Below are positions 34,112-43,445 of a stretch of 64,000 nucleotides of DNA, one piece after another; the stretch's first letter is position 1, and every line of letters starts with the position of its first letter. This stretch comes from Planctomycetota bacterium. Lineage in GTDB: Bacteria; Planctomycetota; UBA8742; UBA2392. The DNA is taken from assembly GCA_025993795.1 (NCBI GenBank), contig JAMQHL010000021.1:1-64000 (forward strand), in the 5' to 3' direction. The notes below the pieces were generated by a model. The model had not been told where the DNA came from and searched no databases. It was given only the letters and a program-made list of their open reading frames with translations. Position numbers and translations under genes: made by a program.

Positions 34112-35251
34112 TTACGGGCGGGGGCCGAGTGTTACCTTGGCGGTTGCTTCTTCTTCACCGCGCAGGAACTTCACACTCAGCGTGTCGCCGACTTTCAGCT
34201 TGCTGATGACGGCCAGCAAGTCTTCCAGCTCGTTCATATCCTTTTCGTTCACCTGCAGAATGATGTCGCCGACACGAAGACCCGCCTTCTGGGCGCCGCT
34301 GCCGTCCACCACGTTGCCGATCTCGAGGCCCGGCTTGTCGGGCCACTTCTTCTGCGCGCCGACGCCCATGAACGGCGAGGGCGGGCGCTTGATAAACTTG
34401 CCGTCCTTCATCAGGGTGTAGGCGGCGTGCACCTCGTCCATGTAGGCGGCATAGCTGACGCCGCTTGCCTGGCCGAAAGTCTGGTGGTTGTGCATGGTGA
34501 CCATGCCGACCAGCGTGCCGTCACGGTCAACGACGGGGGCGCCCAGCGTACTGTTGCCGATGCGCGCATCCAGCTGGAACGCGCGGCCTTCTTCGCGCTC
34601 AAGGGCGCTGACAATGCCGTCGTTGACCAGCGTGCCCAGCGGGTTCTGGCCGCGACCGACGACGATCACCATCTGGCCGCGCTCAAGCGCAATGCGCTTT
34701 GAGGCAAACTTGATCACCTTCAGCGTCGGGCAGGTCTTGTCGATGATGCAGTCAAGTTCAAGCAGCGCCAGGTCGATCTGCTGGTGGCGGCCCACAACGC
34801 GCGCCGGCCAACGCTGGCCGTTGGGCAAAGTCACCGTGATCGCTTCCACAGCGTCGCTGGCGCCCGTTTCAGCAAAATCGCCAAGGCAGCGGTCGCTGAT
34901 CAGGATGTGATTGGGGCCCACGACCAGGCCCGAGAACGGGCCAAGGTCATAGCGCTGGAACGGGTCGTTGGGGTCTGCGCCCATGCCCGGGATCTGGATC
35001 GGGCTGCGCGGGGCGCTTGCAGCGACATCACGGTCATAGTCAATCTCGACCGACACGGTGTACGACGCAACTTCCGCCGAGACTGCAATGCGATGCTTTT
35101 CAAGGTCGCGGTGCAGCGGCATCGCCGGCATGTTGGCGTAGCGCGGCGCGGCGGTCGTCTTGTCGCCTTTGGCGGCGGGGGCGTCCTGCGCCAGGCCGGC
35201 AGCGATGCCAAGCCCGAGCAGAAGCGCGATTGCCAGTGCTGTCTTTTTCAT
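34112..35251 (-). CDS. Trypsin-PDZ pseudoprotease (middle member of trio)
   Basis: 379 residues with signal peptide KKTALAIALLLGLGIAAGLA. The fold is that of HtrA: Asp160 is still present in QIDLALLEL, but the His position reads HILISDRCLG (no His) and the Ser position reads GNSTLGAPVV (Leu where Ser is expected). A PDZ domain follows at ~290-379 with GSGAQKAGLRVGDIILQVNE. It can bind but not cut substrates. ATG 35251 with AGGAAG upstream is chosen over a longer frame. It lies 65 bp upstream of the active member. Confidence 0.88.
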   Translation of the reverse strand: MKKTALAIALLLGLGIAAGLAQDAPAAKGDKTTAAPRYANMPAMPLHRDLEKHRIAVSAEVASYTVSVEIDYDRDVAASAPRSPIQIPGMGADPNDPFQRYDLGPFSGLVVGPNHILISDRCLGDFAETGASDAVEAITVTLPNGQRWPARVVGRHQQIDLALLELDCIIDKTCPTLKVIKFASKRIALERGQMVIVVGRGQNPLGTLVNDGIVSALEREEGRAFQLDARIGNSTLGAPVVDRDGTLVGMVTMHNHQTFGQASGVSYAAYMDEVHAAYTLMKDGKFIKRPPSPFMGVGAQKKWPDKPGLEIGNVVDGSGAQKAGLRVGDIILQVNEKDMNELEDLLAVISKLKVGDTLSVKFLRGEEEATAKVTLGPRP

Positions 35252-35319
35252 CTTCGTTCTTCCTTCGCAGGCAGGCTGCGTCAGCGCGGCCCGCATGCGT
35301 TTCGCGTTCTGTGGCGCCC

Positions 35320-36519
35320 TTAGAAGTCTTCGTCCTTTTCGCCGACCACAAGGTCGACTGTGATTTCCTTGCCCGTGGACGGGTCACGCAGCGTCAACTG
35401 GATGTGCGTGCCTACAGGCAGCCCGTAGCTGATGGGTATCTTCACCGCGCCGCGGCCAAATGCGCCGGTGCGTTCAACCTCCATGTAAGCCACCCCAAGC
35501 ATTTCCTTCAGGCGGTCCCAGTTGGGTATGCGGTAGTTGTCCACCCGCACCAGCTCCATGCCGACCTTGATGCCGGCTTTGGCGGCGGGGCCGTCGGCTT
35601 CAACATCCTTGATGTAGACCTTGGGGTCGCCGGCGGGCGTGTGGGCGATGAAGCCCAGTTTGCCGCGGGCAAGCTCGTCTTCGGAAATACCCTTCTTCAG
35701 CTGCGCCATCACCGCGCGCAATTGGTTGCTAGGCACGGTGCAGCCGAGGTAGCGGCCCGCCATGAAGTGCCCGGTCATCATGCCGATCACTTCGCCGCTG
35801 AGGTTCACCACGGGGCCGCCGTGGTCGCCGGGGTGAATCGCGACGTCAACCTCAAGCACGTTGCCCTTGTAGGGGTCGCCGTGCTGGGTTGCGTCGTCCG
35901 GGTTCATCACGTCCAGGGGCTCAAAGCGGTAAAAGCCGCTGACCGTGCCGTAGCTGAAGCTCACGGTGCGGTCAATCAGCATGCTGTCGAGTGTGTTGCC
36001 AAGGCCGATGGTTGTCGTGCCCATGCGCGCGGCATCAGAATCGCCGAACTTGAGCGACGGAAGGTCCGGGTGGCCTTCGTCCATCTTCACCAGCAGGGCA
36101 AGGTTGCGGCGGTCACGGCCGACGACCGTGCCCGAGAACTCGGTGCCGTCGTGGGCCATCATCCATACGCTGGTGCCGGGTTTCATGAAGACGTCGCCGC
36201 CGCTGCGGCGACCCTCAGGAATCAAAGCCGAGCCTTCCATGCAGGTCATCACGAAGTCGCCGTCAACGACGAACCCGCTGGCTGCCATGGCGCCGCCGCC
36301 GGCCATGCCGGTCTGGCCCATGGCCGCAAGGTCGGGCCGCGTGGCGGCAATCGCGACGATGGACGGAGACAGGGATTTCGCAAGCGAAACCCGTTCCGAT
36401 TGCAGAGATTTCAGTGTCCTGGTGCCTGGTTCAGCCTGGCTGCTGGCTGCGCTGACGGCAAGTATCGCCGCGAGGGCCAGAAGTGCAGGCAGACAGGCGA
36501 TGCGGAGTGCACGTCCCAT
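35320..36519 (-). CDS. Trypsin-PDZ pseudoprotease (first member of trio)
   Basis: 399 residues with a signal peptide (LRIACLPALLALAAILAVSA). All three triad positions are changed: the His site reads DFVMTCMEGS, Asp139 is Asn in RRNLALLV, and the Ser site reads HPGDHGGPV with His233. The fold elements are still clear, so it is a non-proteolytic paralogue. A PDZ-like domain lies at ~275-350 (ADGPAAKAGIKVGMELVRVD). ATG 36519 has AAAGGAAT upstream. It opens the operon. A weak TATAAT-free upstream region follows a terminator at 36671-36698. Confidence 0.88.
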   Translation of the reverse strand: MGRALRIACLPALLALAAILAVSAASSQAEPGTRTLKSLQSERVSLAKSLSPSIVAIAATRPDLAAMGQTGMAGGGAMAASGFVVDGDFVMTCMEGSALIPEGRRSGGDVFMKPGTSVWMMAHDGTEFSGTVVGRDRRNLALLVKMDEGHPDLPSLKFGDSDAARMGTTTIGLGNTLDSMLIDRTVSFSYGTVSGFYRFEPLDVMNPDDATQHGDPYKGNVLEVDVAIHPGDHGGPVVNLSGEVIGMMTGHFMAGRYLGCTVPSNQLRAVMAQLKKGISEDELARGKLGFIAHTPAGDPKVYIKDVEADGPAAKAGIKVGMELVRVDNYRIPNWDRLKEMLGVAYMEVERTGAFGRGAVKIPISYGLPVGTHIQLTLRDPSTGKEITVDLVVGEKDEDF

Positions 36520-36670
36520 CCGGTAATTCCTTTCAATCAAGTGCATGCGGGTGCATGGCATTGCGAGGCACAGGCCCCGTATCCATGATTCTTTTACGGA
36601 ACAGGTCTTGTCCACGGGAGCGGAAAATCCTCACGCGAATTGGTTTCGTAACTGCCGGGATTTGAAGACA

Positions 36671-36698
36671 AGTGCGAAGGCCCGGGGGCCTTCGCACT
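36671..36698 (-). terminator. Strong hairpin between two minus-strand operons
   Basis: AGTGCGAAGGCCC and GGGCCTTCGCACT form a 13-bp perfect stem with a 2-base loop. It lies 25 bp after the stop of the 212-residue membrane protein and before the trypsin-PDZ operon, so it most likely ends the upstream three-gene operon. No long T tract follows, so termination efficiency is uncertain. Confidence 0.65.
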
Positions 36699-36723
36699 AT
36701 CGGCGGTTCAGGTTGCAGGCGGG

Positions 36724-37362
36724 TTATTGTGCCGTTGAGCGCGTTTCGACATACCGGCGCACGATCTGGTCGCGCCAATCGCGCTTGACCCCGACGCCGC
36801 TGGTGCCACCGCAAAGTTTCTCGATATCGGAGAGCTTCAGGCTGGTGGTGCGGTCTTTGCCCTCGGTGTTCTGGCCGAGCAGGATATAGGCGCGGCTTAC
36901 GGTGGACTGCACGTCAAACACGATGAACTCAAGACGCACGTCGGGATTCTCGGTGCTCAGCGTAAAGACGTCGCCAAGGCTCACGTTATTCGCGCTTCCG
37001 ACGTTCAACACCGCTACATCGACGTCGCCGCTGCTGGACCGCCCGATGTAATTGGTCTGTTCAAAACCCGTGATCTGCACGGCGCCTGAAAGCTTCTGCA
37101 CGGACTCGCCGCCGCCTTCCCAACTGAGCTTATTCTTCTTGGGAAAGCCGAACAGGCCAATGTCGTGCTCGGCATGGGTGTACCCGATGCCGACCACCAG
37201 CCCGATGATTGCCAGCACAGTGCATGGCAATGCAAGCGCAAACGCGGCGAACTTGTCGAACTTGCCGACGGCCTCTGACTGCATCGGCTGCATCGGCTGC
37301 ATTGCGCCGCTTGCTGCCGGGCCTGCGGTGGCCCTGCGCGGAGGAAGTGGTTTCTTGGCCAT
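36724..37362 (-). CDS. Membrane-anchored protein with small beta domain
   Basis: 212 residues. A Pro/Met-rich cytoplasmic tail (AMQPMQPMQSEA) precedes one transmembrane helix (FAAFALALPCTVLAIIGLVV, ~41-60), then an extracytoplasmic domain. VLNVGSANNVSLGDVFTLST looks like the same small beta fold found at the C termini of the two upstream proteins. Function unknown. It is the last of three genes that start with good SD sites (AAGGAAG here). Possible role: a subunit of an envelope complex. Confidence 0.7.
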   Translation of the reverse strand: MAKKPLPPRRATAGPAASGAMQPMQPMQSEAVGKFDKFAAFALALPCTVLAIIGLVVGIGYTHAEHDIGLFGFPKKNKLSWEGGGESVQKLSGAVQITGFEQTNYIGRSSSGDVDVAVLNVGSANNVSLGDVFTLSTENPDVRLEFIVFDVQSTVSRAYILLGQNTEGKDRTTSLKLSDIEKLCGGTSGVGVKRDWRDQIVRRYVETRSTAQ

Positions 37363-37428
37363 GGTTGCTTCCTTATTACTTTCCGGTCATCCCGGTTTGG
37401 TTCTATTGCTTCGTACTACGCCCGATGC

Positions 37429-38487
37429 CTAGCGACGCAGCGCCGCCCCGCCGAATGGCTCGGCAGTCTTTACGCTGTCGCCTTCTGCCACAAACGCGCG
37501 GCCTCGGAACTCTTCAAGCAGGCGACCCGTGGACGTGTTGTGGCTGACATTCTCAACCACCATGCGCGCCACGAACTTGTCGTTGCGGTAGATCGTAAAC
37601 ACCTGGTTGACCTGCACCTTTTCGTTGCGGCCGATACTGATGCTGAGCACACCCGTGCGCGGGTCGCTGCCCACAGCCACTACCTTGCCGCGAAGCCACC
37701 CGCGGCCGGCCGTGTCGGCCATCAGGCGCAGGTTCGGGTCAGACTGCTCGTACCACGCCAGGATCTTGATGGTGCGGTCGTACAGCTTGCTGATTTCGTA
37801 ATACCCGTCCTCAAGCGTCATGGCCTGGCCGTCGATGCGGCGGATATCGTTCTCGACCTGGGCCAGTTCCGCGATCAGTGAGTCTTTCTCGATCATCACG
37901 CGCTGGATTTCGTAGTCGAGGTTGAACACCTTCTGCTGGAAACTCGCGATGATGTAGCGGTAGCTCTGCATTTCCGCGGCGAACATGCGGGCGGCTTCAC
38001 GTACTTCGGCCAGCTTGGCGTCGTGGATGCGGCGGTTGCGCTGGGCGGTTGCGATGTCCGTGCGCAGGTTGTTGATGTCCTGGATGGCGGTCTGTTTGGC
38101 AACTTCGAAGTTGTCGGCCTGCTTGGCGCCTTCACCTTCTTCACGCTTGAGCAATGAGTTGCCGTCAGGCACTTTGGCACCCGGCAGCGGGTCGGTGCTG
38201 CCGGCGCTGGTTTGCTCGTCGGGCAGGCCAAACGGCGCCGCGCCGATGCTTTCGGCCGGCAGACTGGCGTTGCTGCTGTCCGCGCCGCCCTGGTGGCCGC
38301 GTTCAGCCACGCTGCCGCCCATGATGTCCACGTAGCGGTAGGCCAGCGCGCGCCGGATGTTGGCCTCGGCGATGAACTTCTCGCGCCAGCTAGGCTCGCT
38401 GGTGTTGCTCATGAATATGAACGTGACGATCAACCCGACAAGCCACGCCAGGGTGAGCATCAACATGGTTCTCGAAAAGACGCCCAT
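37429..38487 (-). CDS. Membrane-anchored coiled-coil protein with FlgT-C-like end
   Basis: 352 residues. One N-terminal helix (MLMLTLAWLVGLIVTFIFM) anchors a linker of low complexity (60-115), a coiled coil (~120-245: TDIATAQRNRRIHDAKLAEV and IEKDSLIAELAQVENDIRRI) and a C-terminal beta domain (270-330) with SIGRNEKVQVNQVFTIYRND. That last segment resembles FlgT C-terminal and related envelope-stack domains. It shares this architecture with the gene before it. Function is unknown. RBS AGAGG precedes the ATG. Confidence 0.72.
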   Translation of the reverse strand: MGVFSRTMLMLTLAWLVGLIVTFIFMSNTSEPSWREKFIAEANIRRALAYRYVDIMGGSVAERGHQGGADSSNASLPAESIGAAPFGLPDEQTSAGSTDPLPGAKVPDGNSLLKREEGEGAKQADNFEVAKQTAIQDINNLRTDIATAQRNRRIHDAKLAEVREAARMFAAEMQSYRYIIASFQQKVFNLDYEIQRVMIEKDSLIAELAQVENDIRRIDGQAMTLEDGYYEISKLYDRTIKILAWYEQSDPNLRLMADTAGRGWLRGKVVAVGSDPRTGVLSISIGRNEKVQVNQVFTIYRNDKFVARMVVENVSHNTSTGRLLEEFRGRAFVAEGDSVKTAEPFGGAALRR

Positions 38488-38540
38488 CGTTTACCTCTTG
38501 CACGGGCCAATGGCCCGACCGTTAGTTCCGTCCGTAACCG

Positions 38541-39416
38541 CTAGCGACGCATCCGCGCCATGAACAGCCGTGTGATGCCCTCGTCGCCCTTCTGGGGTCT
38601 TACCGCGCTACTTACCAGGTCTTCGATGATGCACTCGCAGGTTTCGTTCTGGACCTCGACTACGTCCACCACGGCAATCGTGCTGCCGTTGCGCATGATC
38701 GTGTACTTCTGGTGCAGCTCAACGCCATCGCGACGGCCCTTGTTCAGTTGCAGGCTGTTGCCCACGGCCCACAGCACCTCGGCAAAGATCACCGGGCCGT
38801 TGTCGCCCAGTTCTTTCTGGATGTCGGGGCGCAGCCAGCGGTAGCGGGCCTGGGTGTCCATGCGGCGTTCATGCTCTTCCTGTAAAAGGAAGTGGTGGTA
38901 CTCAAGGCGCCGGAACTGCTCGTTCTTTTCGGCGTAGGTGTTCTGTGCCTGCGCCACGTTCAACAGTGCGTCGCCGCGTTGTTGGAACAGGGTCGCCTTG
39001 CGGTCGCTGAGCTGCTCAACGGTGCTCTGCAGCTTTTGAACAACGTCGGTGTCGTACTTCCTGCTGATGTCGCTGAAGGGCTGGGTCGCCGCCAGCAGGT
39101 CGTTGGCTGTGCGCTCGGCGTCGCTGGCCGCCAGGGTGGCTTCAAGCTTCCATGCCTCAAGCGCCTGCTTGGTGGCGTTCAGGGCTGCCACCTCGGCGCT
39201 GTTCTGGGCAGTGCGCTCCTGGTTTGTGGCGCGCTGGGCCAGCAGCTTGTTGTAGGCGTTCTCGAGCTGGTTCTTGTCTGTGTGCCGGGCTTGGCGCTCA
39301 AACTCGTACTTTTCTCGCCACTGGGCGTTTCCGGCCAGGGCAATCCAGACGTACTGGCTGAGTACCAGGCACAGAACCAGATTCACGATAATCAATATCT
39401 TGGTAAGAATGTGCAC
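38541..39416 (-). CDS. Membrane-anchored coiled-coil protein, first of the operon
   Basis: 291 residues from a GTG start with GGGAG upstream. One anchor helix (ILIIVNLVLCLVLSQYVWIA), then a long coiled coil (~35-190) rich in Gln, Glu, Ala (NATKQALEAWKLEATLAASD), then a C-terminal beta domain with NSLQLNKGRRDGVELHQKYT. The same order as in the next gene shows that the two arose by duplication. This trio probably forms one envelope-linked structure. No catalytic motif is visible. Confidence 0.72.
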   Translation of the reverse strand: MHILTKILIIVNLVLCLVLSQYVWIALAGNAQWREKYEFERQARHTDKNQLENAYNKLLAQRATNQERTAQNSAEVAALNATKQALEAWKLEATLAASDAERTANDLLAATQPFSDISRKYDTDVVQKLQSTVEQLSDRKATLFQQRGDALLNVAQAQNTYAEKNEQFRRLEYHHFLLQEEHERRMDTQARYRWLRPDIQKELGDNGPVIFAEVLWAVGNSLQLNKGRRDGVELHQKYTIMRNGSTIAVVDVVEVQNETCECIIEDLVSSAVRPQKGDEGITRLFMARMRR

Positions 39417-39705
39417 GTGCTACTCCCACACGCCAAATTGCGAGTGAATCAGGCTAGTTTGGTTCACGTACCGGGGGGGTGCTAGGCCTTCGACGTTAAT
39501 GCGTCCCGCAATCCGGTCAAGGGGTTAAATCCTTGTCCTGATGGGTTCTAACCCCGGAAATACCACGCCGTCACGACCCCGTCATTTGATCCGGACCGGG
39601 AAAGCCTTGTGTGATACCAGTCAGTCTCCAGCCATGGGCATGGCTTCAGTCGACAGGCCCCACGGTTCTTCCGATCCAAGCGCGTTCCCGTGCGACAGCC
39701 AGCTT

Positions 39706-40788
39706 CTATCCGGTGCAGGCGAGCATGTTGTCGAGCGCCACTTTTGCCCAGCGCTTCTCTGCGGCGTCGGGGCTTACAGGCTCCCACGCTTCCAGGTTCT
39801 CCAGGCAGTCGCGCAGGTCGCCGGTGCTGATCTTGAACATGTTCGGGCACAGGCTGCGCACCAGCGGAATCACCAGCCGGTCCGGGTGATGCACCGCAAG
39901 CCGGTGAATCATGTTCACTTCGGTGCCAATCGCGACCTTGTCGCCCGGTTTCATCTTGTTGATGACGTAATCCTGGATGAACCCGGTGCTGCCGCTGAAG
40001 TCGGCGGCGGCGACGGTTTCTTCGGTGCATTCGGGATGGACGATGACTTTGATGCCGGGGTGCTCGGCGCGGGCTTTCTGGATCATCTCGACGGAAAAGC
40101 GGGTGTGAACGTGGCAGTAGCCTTTCCACAAGATTACGCGCGAACTGGTGATCTGTGCGGGGGTCAAGCCGCCGTTGGGCAGTTTGGGGTCCCATAGCAC
40201 GATCTGGTCGCGCGCAATGCCGTACTTGTTTGCCGTGTTGCGGCCAAGGTGTTCATCCGGAAAGAAGAAGATGCGTTCGCCGCGTTCAAAACACCAGTCA
40301 AAGACCTTGCCGGCGTTGCTGCTGGTGCAGACGATGCCGCCGCGTTCGCCGCAGAAGGCTTTCAGGTCGAGGTCGCTGTTCATGTACACAACGGGCACGA
40401 CCTTGGCGGTGTCTGCGAACTGGCCAAGTTCCATCCAGCTGGTCGCGACCTGGGGCAGGTTCGCCATGTCGGCCATGGGGCAGCCGGCGTTGCGGTCGGG
40501 GTGATAGACAACCTGGTCGTCACGGCAAAGAGTCGCCGCGCTGGTGACCATGAAGCGAACGCCGCAGAACACGATGTCGCGGGCCTTGCCGGCGTTGGCG
40601 GCGGCTTTGCACAGGTGATAGCTGTCGCCGGTGATGTCGCCGCATGCATGCACGCCAAGGCGCTGGTAGTGGTGCGCGAGGATGAGCAGAGAGTCACCGC
40701 GCGCGGCTTTGAGTTCACGAATGCGCTCAACGTTTGCGGCTTCGTCTTCTTCAACGCGGATGGGGGATTGCATCACGGTGCCGGCCAT
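39706..40788 (-). CDS. nadA: Quinolinate synthase
   Basis: 360 residues. NadA condenses iminoaspartate and dihydroxyacetone phosphate to quinolinate in NAD synthesis, using a [4Fe-4S] cluster. Family blocks are ILAHHYQRLGVHACGDITGD, FCGVRFMVTSA, the cluster cysteines in NAGCPMADM, HPECTEE and LCPNM, plus RIFFFPDEHLGRNTANKYG. The length is typical. GGAGG precedes the ATG by 6 bases. It stands alone; the partner nadB is not in the window. Confidence 0.96.
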   Translation of the reverse strand: MAGTVMQSPIRVEEDEAANVERIRELKAARGDSLLILAHHYQRLGVHACGDITGDSYHLCKAAANAGKARDIVFCGVRFMVTSAATLCRDDQVVYHPDRNAGCPMADMANLPQVATSWMELGQFADTAKVVPVVYMNSDLDLKAFCGERGGIVCTSSNAGKVFDWCFERGERIFFFPDEHLGRNTANKYGIARDQIVLWDPKLPNGGLTPAQITSSRVILWKGYCHVHTRFSVEMIQKARAEHPGIKVIVHPECTEETVAAADFSGSTGFIQDYVINKMKPGDKVAIGTEVNMIHRLAVHHPDRLVIPLVRSLCPNMFKISTGDLRDCLENLEAWEPVSPDAAEKRWAKVALDNMLACTG

Positions 40789-41081
40789 GGCTGCCTCCTG
40801 TGTCGGGACACCCTTGGTGTCAACTTCACACTCACATTAGAACATGATTGCGTCCTTATGGGAAGCGGGATGGGGCGGCAATCGCGGTGGGAGTGCGGTT
40901 TCGGTTTCGCTGCACGGTGCGTTTTCATGGAATGATCGCTTCATTCGCCCGTTATAGAGGGGCTATGTCCCGGTGAAGGCCACGATTGGCTGGCGGCGGT
41001 CGCTTCTACTTCGCAAGCGATAATGCGTACCGAACCGGTTGCACCGAGAAGCGTTACAGGACGCAGGAGCTGCGGGGCGGC

Positions 41082-42335
41082 ATGATGGTCGTCTTCAATA
41101 TTATCGGATTTCTGGTCACGCTGCTGAACGTGTTGACCTTTCTGGCGTTGCGGCGCCGGATCAAGCTGGCGTTTCCGCGACACAGCGGGTGGGTGACACT
41201 GGGCCTCGGCATCCCTTTCTGGGTAATGCTGCACCCGGGCCTGTTCCTGATGTTCGGCGGGATTTCCGGCTTGATGGCGGTTCGCGATGATTCCCCGATC
41301 TGGTTCGGCATTGCAGCCATGGCCTGCCAGTTTGCGGCCTGGGTATATGGCGGCGGCCTGCTGATCAAGGGCACGCCCGGCGCCCTGACCGGTGGCGTAC
41401 GCAAGTTGCGCCGCATGTTGCAACGCGAGAAGGTGGGCTCTGCGGCTGAGCAGCGACTTGTCGATGAAGGCCGGCGCCGCCTGCTGGCCAAGGCCGCGCT
41501 GACTGTGCCGGGGGCGATCATTGCAACAGCGGCGGGTGGCGCGCTGGCGTCGCGAGTCACGCCGCGGGTGACGCGCTTGCAACTGCCGGTGCGGCGCGAG
41601 TTCACGCAGCTGCGCGGCATGACGATTGCGCAGGTCAGCGACGTGCACGTGGGCAGCTACATGGGGTGGGATCGGCTTGCCGAGATTCTGGGTGTCATGA
41701 ACTCGACGAACGCTGACTGGTTCGTGATCACGGGCGACCTGATTGACAACGACGTTGCCCAGCTTGAGCTGGCGCAGCGCTTCATCAACGGCATGAAGCC
41801 GAAACGTCAGACCTTCATGAGCATGGGCAACCACGAATACATCGCGGCCCGCACCGGCGACACGCAGGGCATCATTGCCGCGCTGAAAGATTCACAGGCG
41901 ACGCTGCTGATCGACGAAGCCGAGAAACTGAGTGTCGGCGGCGCGCACCTTTGGCTGGGCGCGATTGACCACCCGCCGCAGATGACACTGCCGCGCCTGC
42001 ACGAGCGCAGCACTGAGCAAAGCGTGCAACAGGTACTGGGGCAGGTGGGAGACGATGGCGCGCCGCGTATTTTGCTATCGCACCACCCTCGCGCGTTCCA
42101 TGTGATTCGCGAGCACCCGTTCGACCTGACGCTTTCGGGCCACACCCACGGCGGGCAGATCAAGCTGGGTCGCATTGGCGACTACGCGCTGACGCCCGTG
42201 CTGCCCTTTGAGCACTACCACAACGGGTTTTACGAGCACAACGGCCGCCGCTTGTACGTCAACTCAGGCGCCGGCGGCTGGATGCCGGTAAGAATCAACT
42301 GCCCGCCGGAGATCACGCTGGTTGAGCTGGTCTAA
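41082..42335 (+). CDS. Membrane-anchored metallophosphoesterase
   Basis: 417 residues, resembling YkuE/YaeI-type phosphoesterases that act on lipid-linked phosphates or similar envelope substrates. Three to four hydrophobic segments fill residues 1-110, then a helix at ~135-160. The two-metal phosphoesterase domain carries VSDVHVGS, VITGDLID, MGNHE, LLSHHP and LSGHTHGGQ in order. ATG 41082 is chosen; a second ATG follows directly at 41085. The frame extends upstream but lacks features there. Confidence 0.9.
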   Translation: MMVVFNIIGFLVTLLNVLTFLALRRRIKLAFPRHSGWVTLGLGIPFWVMLHPGLFLMFGGISGLMAVRDDSPIWFGIAAMACQFAAWVYGGGLLIKGTPGALTGGVRKLRRMLQREKVGSAAEQRLVDEGRRRLLAKAALTVPGAIIATAAGGALASRVTPRVTRLQLPVRREFTQLRGMTIAQVSDVHVGSYMGWDRLAEILGVMNSTNADWFVITGDLIDNDVAQLELAQRFINGMKPKRQTFMSMGNHEYIAARTGDTQGIIAALKDSQATLLIDEAEKLSVGGAHLWLGAIDHPPQMTLPRLHERSTEQSVQQVLGQVGDDGAPRILLSHHPRAFHVIREHPFDLTLSGHTHGGQIKLGRIGDYALTPVLPFEHYHNGFYEHNGRRLYVNSGAGGWMPVRINCPPEITLVELV

Positions 42336-42398
42336 CCGGAACAACGGCCCCTACCCGTGCGTTACAGCCTTGGCTATCGTTGCGCGCGGAGGCTTTCG

Positions 42399-43445
42399 AT
42401 GACTGTACCAGTCTATTTGGTGGCGGGGTTTCTTGGGTCGGGCAAGACGACGCTGATGAAGCGGCTGCTGGAGCACCTGAACGCCCGCGGCGAAAAACCG
42501 CTGGTGCTGATGAACGAGTTTGGCGAAAGCAACATCGACAACGAATTGCTTGAGGGCAGCCAGGCCCAGATGCGCGAGCTGATTGACGGCTGCATCTGCT
42601 GCACCAGCAAGACCGAGCTTACCAAGACGCTGTACGACATCGTCGCTAACGACAAACCCAGCAGCATTTTGATGGAAGCCACGGGGCTGGCTGACCCGGT
42701 CGAGATTCTGGACATCTGCACGCTGCCCAACCTGCTGGACAAGTTGCAACTGCGCACGATTGTCAGCGTGGTGGACGTGAACCGCTGGGGCAAGGTGGCG
42801 CAGGCCGAGGCGCTGATGAAGCGCCAGGCAAGGTTCGCCGACATCGTGCTGCTGAACAAGACCGACCTGGTGGATGCCGCGGTGTCAGACCGCGTGGAGT
42901 CCGAGGTTCGCAAACTCAACGCGCGCGCCAGCCTGCATCGCACGCAGCGCGCAGAGTTGGACATGGCGGGCATTCTGGATGCCGGCGGCACCGAGGTCAT
43001 CAACGACGACAAAGACCACAGCCACTGCGATCACGAGCACGACCACTGTGAACACACGGGCGACGGCCACGCGCACCACAAACACGAACACAGCCACGAC
43101 CACTACCTGAGCCTGACGCTGCGCCCGCACGGCACAGCCGACAAGGCGCGCTTTAACGACTTCTTGAACGCGGGGTTGCCCGGCTTGCTGCGGATGAAGG
43201 GGTTTGTGCAGGTGCAGGGAGTTGAGCCGCAGGCGATTGTGCAGTGGACCGGCGGCGACTGGGAGATGATCCCGCGGCCCGAAGTTCTGAAGCCCAAGCC
43301 CGACGTGCTGGTGTTCATCGGCGAAGAGCTGGACCACAAGCTGATCCGCGCCAGACTTGAGGCAACTGGCCTGCACTTCCATGACGAGGGCGGGCACCAC
43401 CATCACGACCACGCGCACGAGCACGCACACCACCATGAGCATTGA
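42399..43445 (+). CDS. CobW/G3E GTPase, metal chaperone
   Basis: 348 residues. The G3E GTPase domain has P-loop GFLGSGKTT, the metal-binding CxCC motif GCICC, Walker B-like IMEATGLADP and NKTDLVD for guanine. A long His-rich linker (DKDHSHCDHEHDHCEHTGDG and KHEHSHDHY, ~210-245) and a His-rich tail (HHHHDHAHEHAHHHEH) suggest Zn or Ni/Co binding and delivery. The CobW C-terminal domain lies between. GGAGG at 42388-42392 precedes the ATG. The last 11 bases overlap the next gene, implying coupling. Confidence 0.93.
   Translation: MTVPVYLVAGFLGSGKTTLMKRLLEHLNARGEKPLVLMNEFGESNIDNELLEGSQAQMRELIDGCICCTSKTELTKTLYDIVANDKPSSILMEATGLADPVEILDICTLPNLLDKLQLRTIVSVVDVNRWGKVAQAEALMKRQARFADIVLLNKTDLVDAAVSDRVESEVRKLNARASLHRTQRAELDMAGILDAGGTEVINDDKDHSHCDHEHDHCEHTGDGHAHHKHEHSHDHYLSLTLRPHGTADKARFNDFLNAGLPGLLRMKGFVQVQGVEPQAIVQWTGGDWEMIPRPEVLKPKPDVLVFIGEELDHKLIRARLEATGLHFHDEGGHHHHDHAHEHAHHHEH

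Noticed and set aside
32475..36588. Plus-strand frames of 504 and 523 residues
   Set aside because: They are antisense to the trypsin-PDZ genes; His/Ala/Val-rich shadows.
43010..43110. Tandem DNA repeat in the CobW gene
   Set aside because: The repetitive look comes from His/Asp codons of the metal-binding linker; it is in frame and typical for the family.
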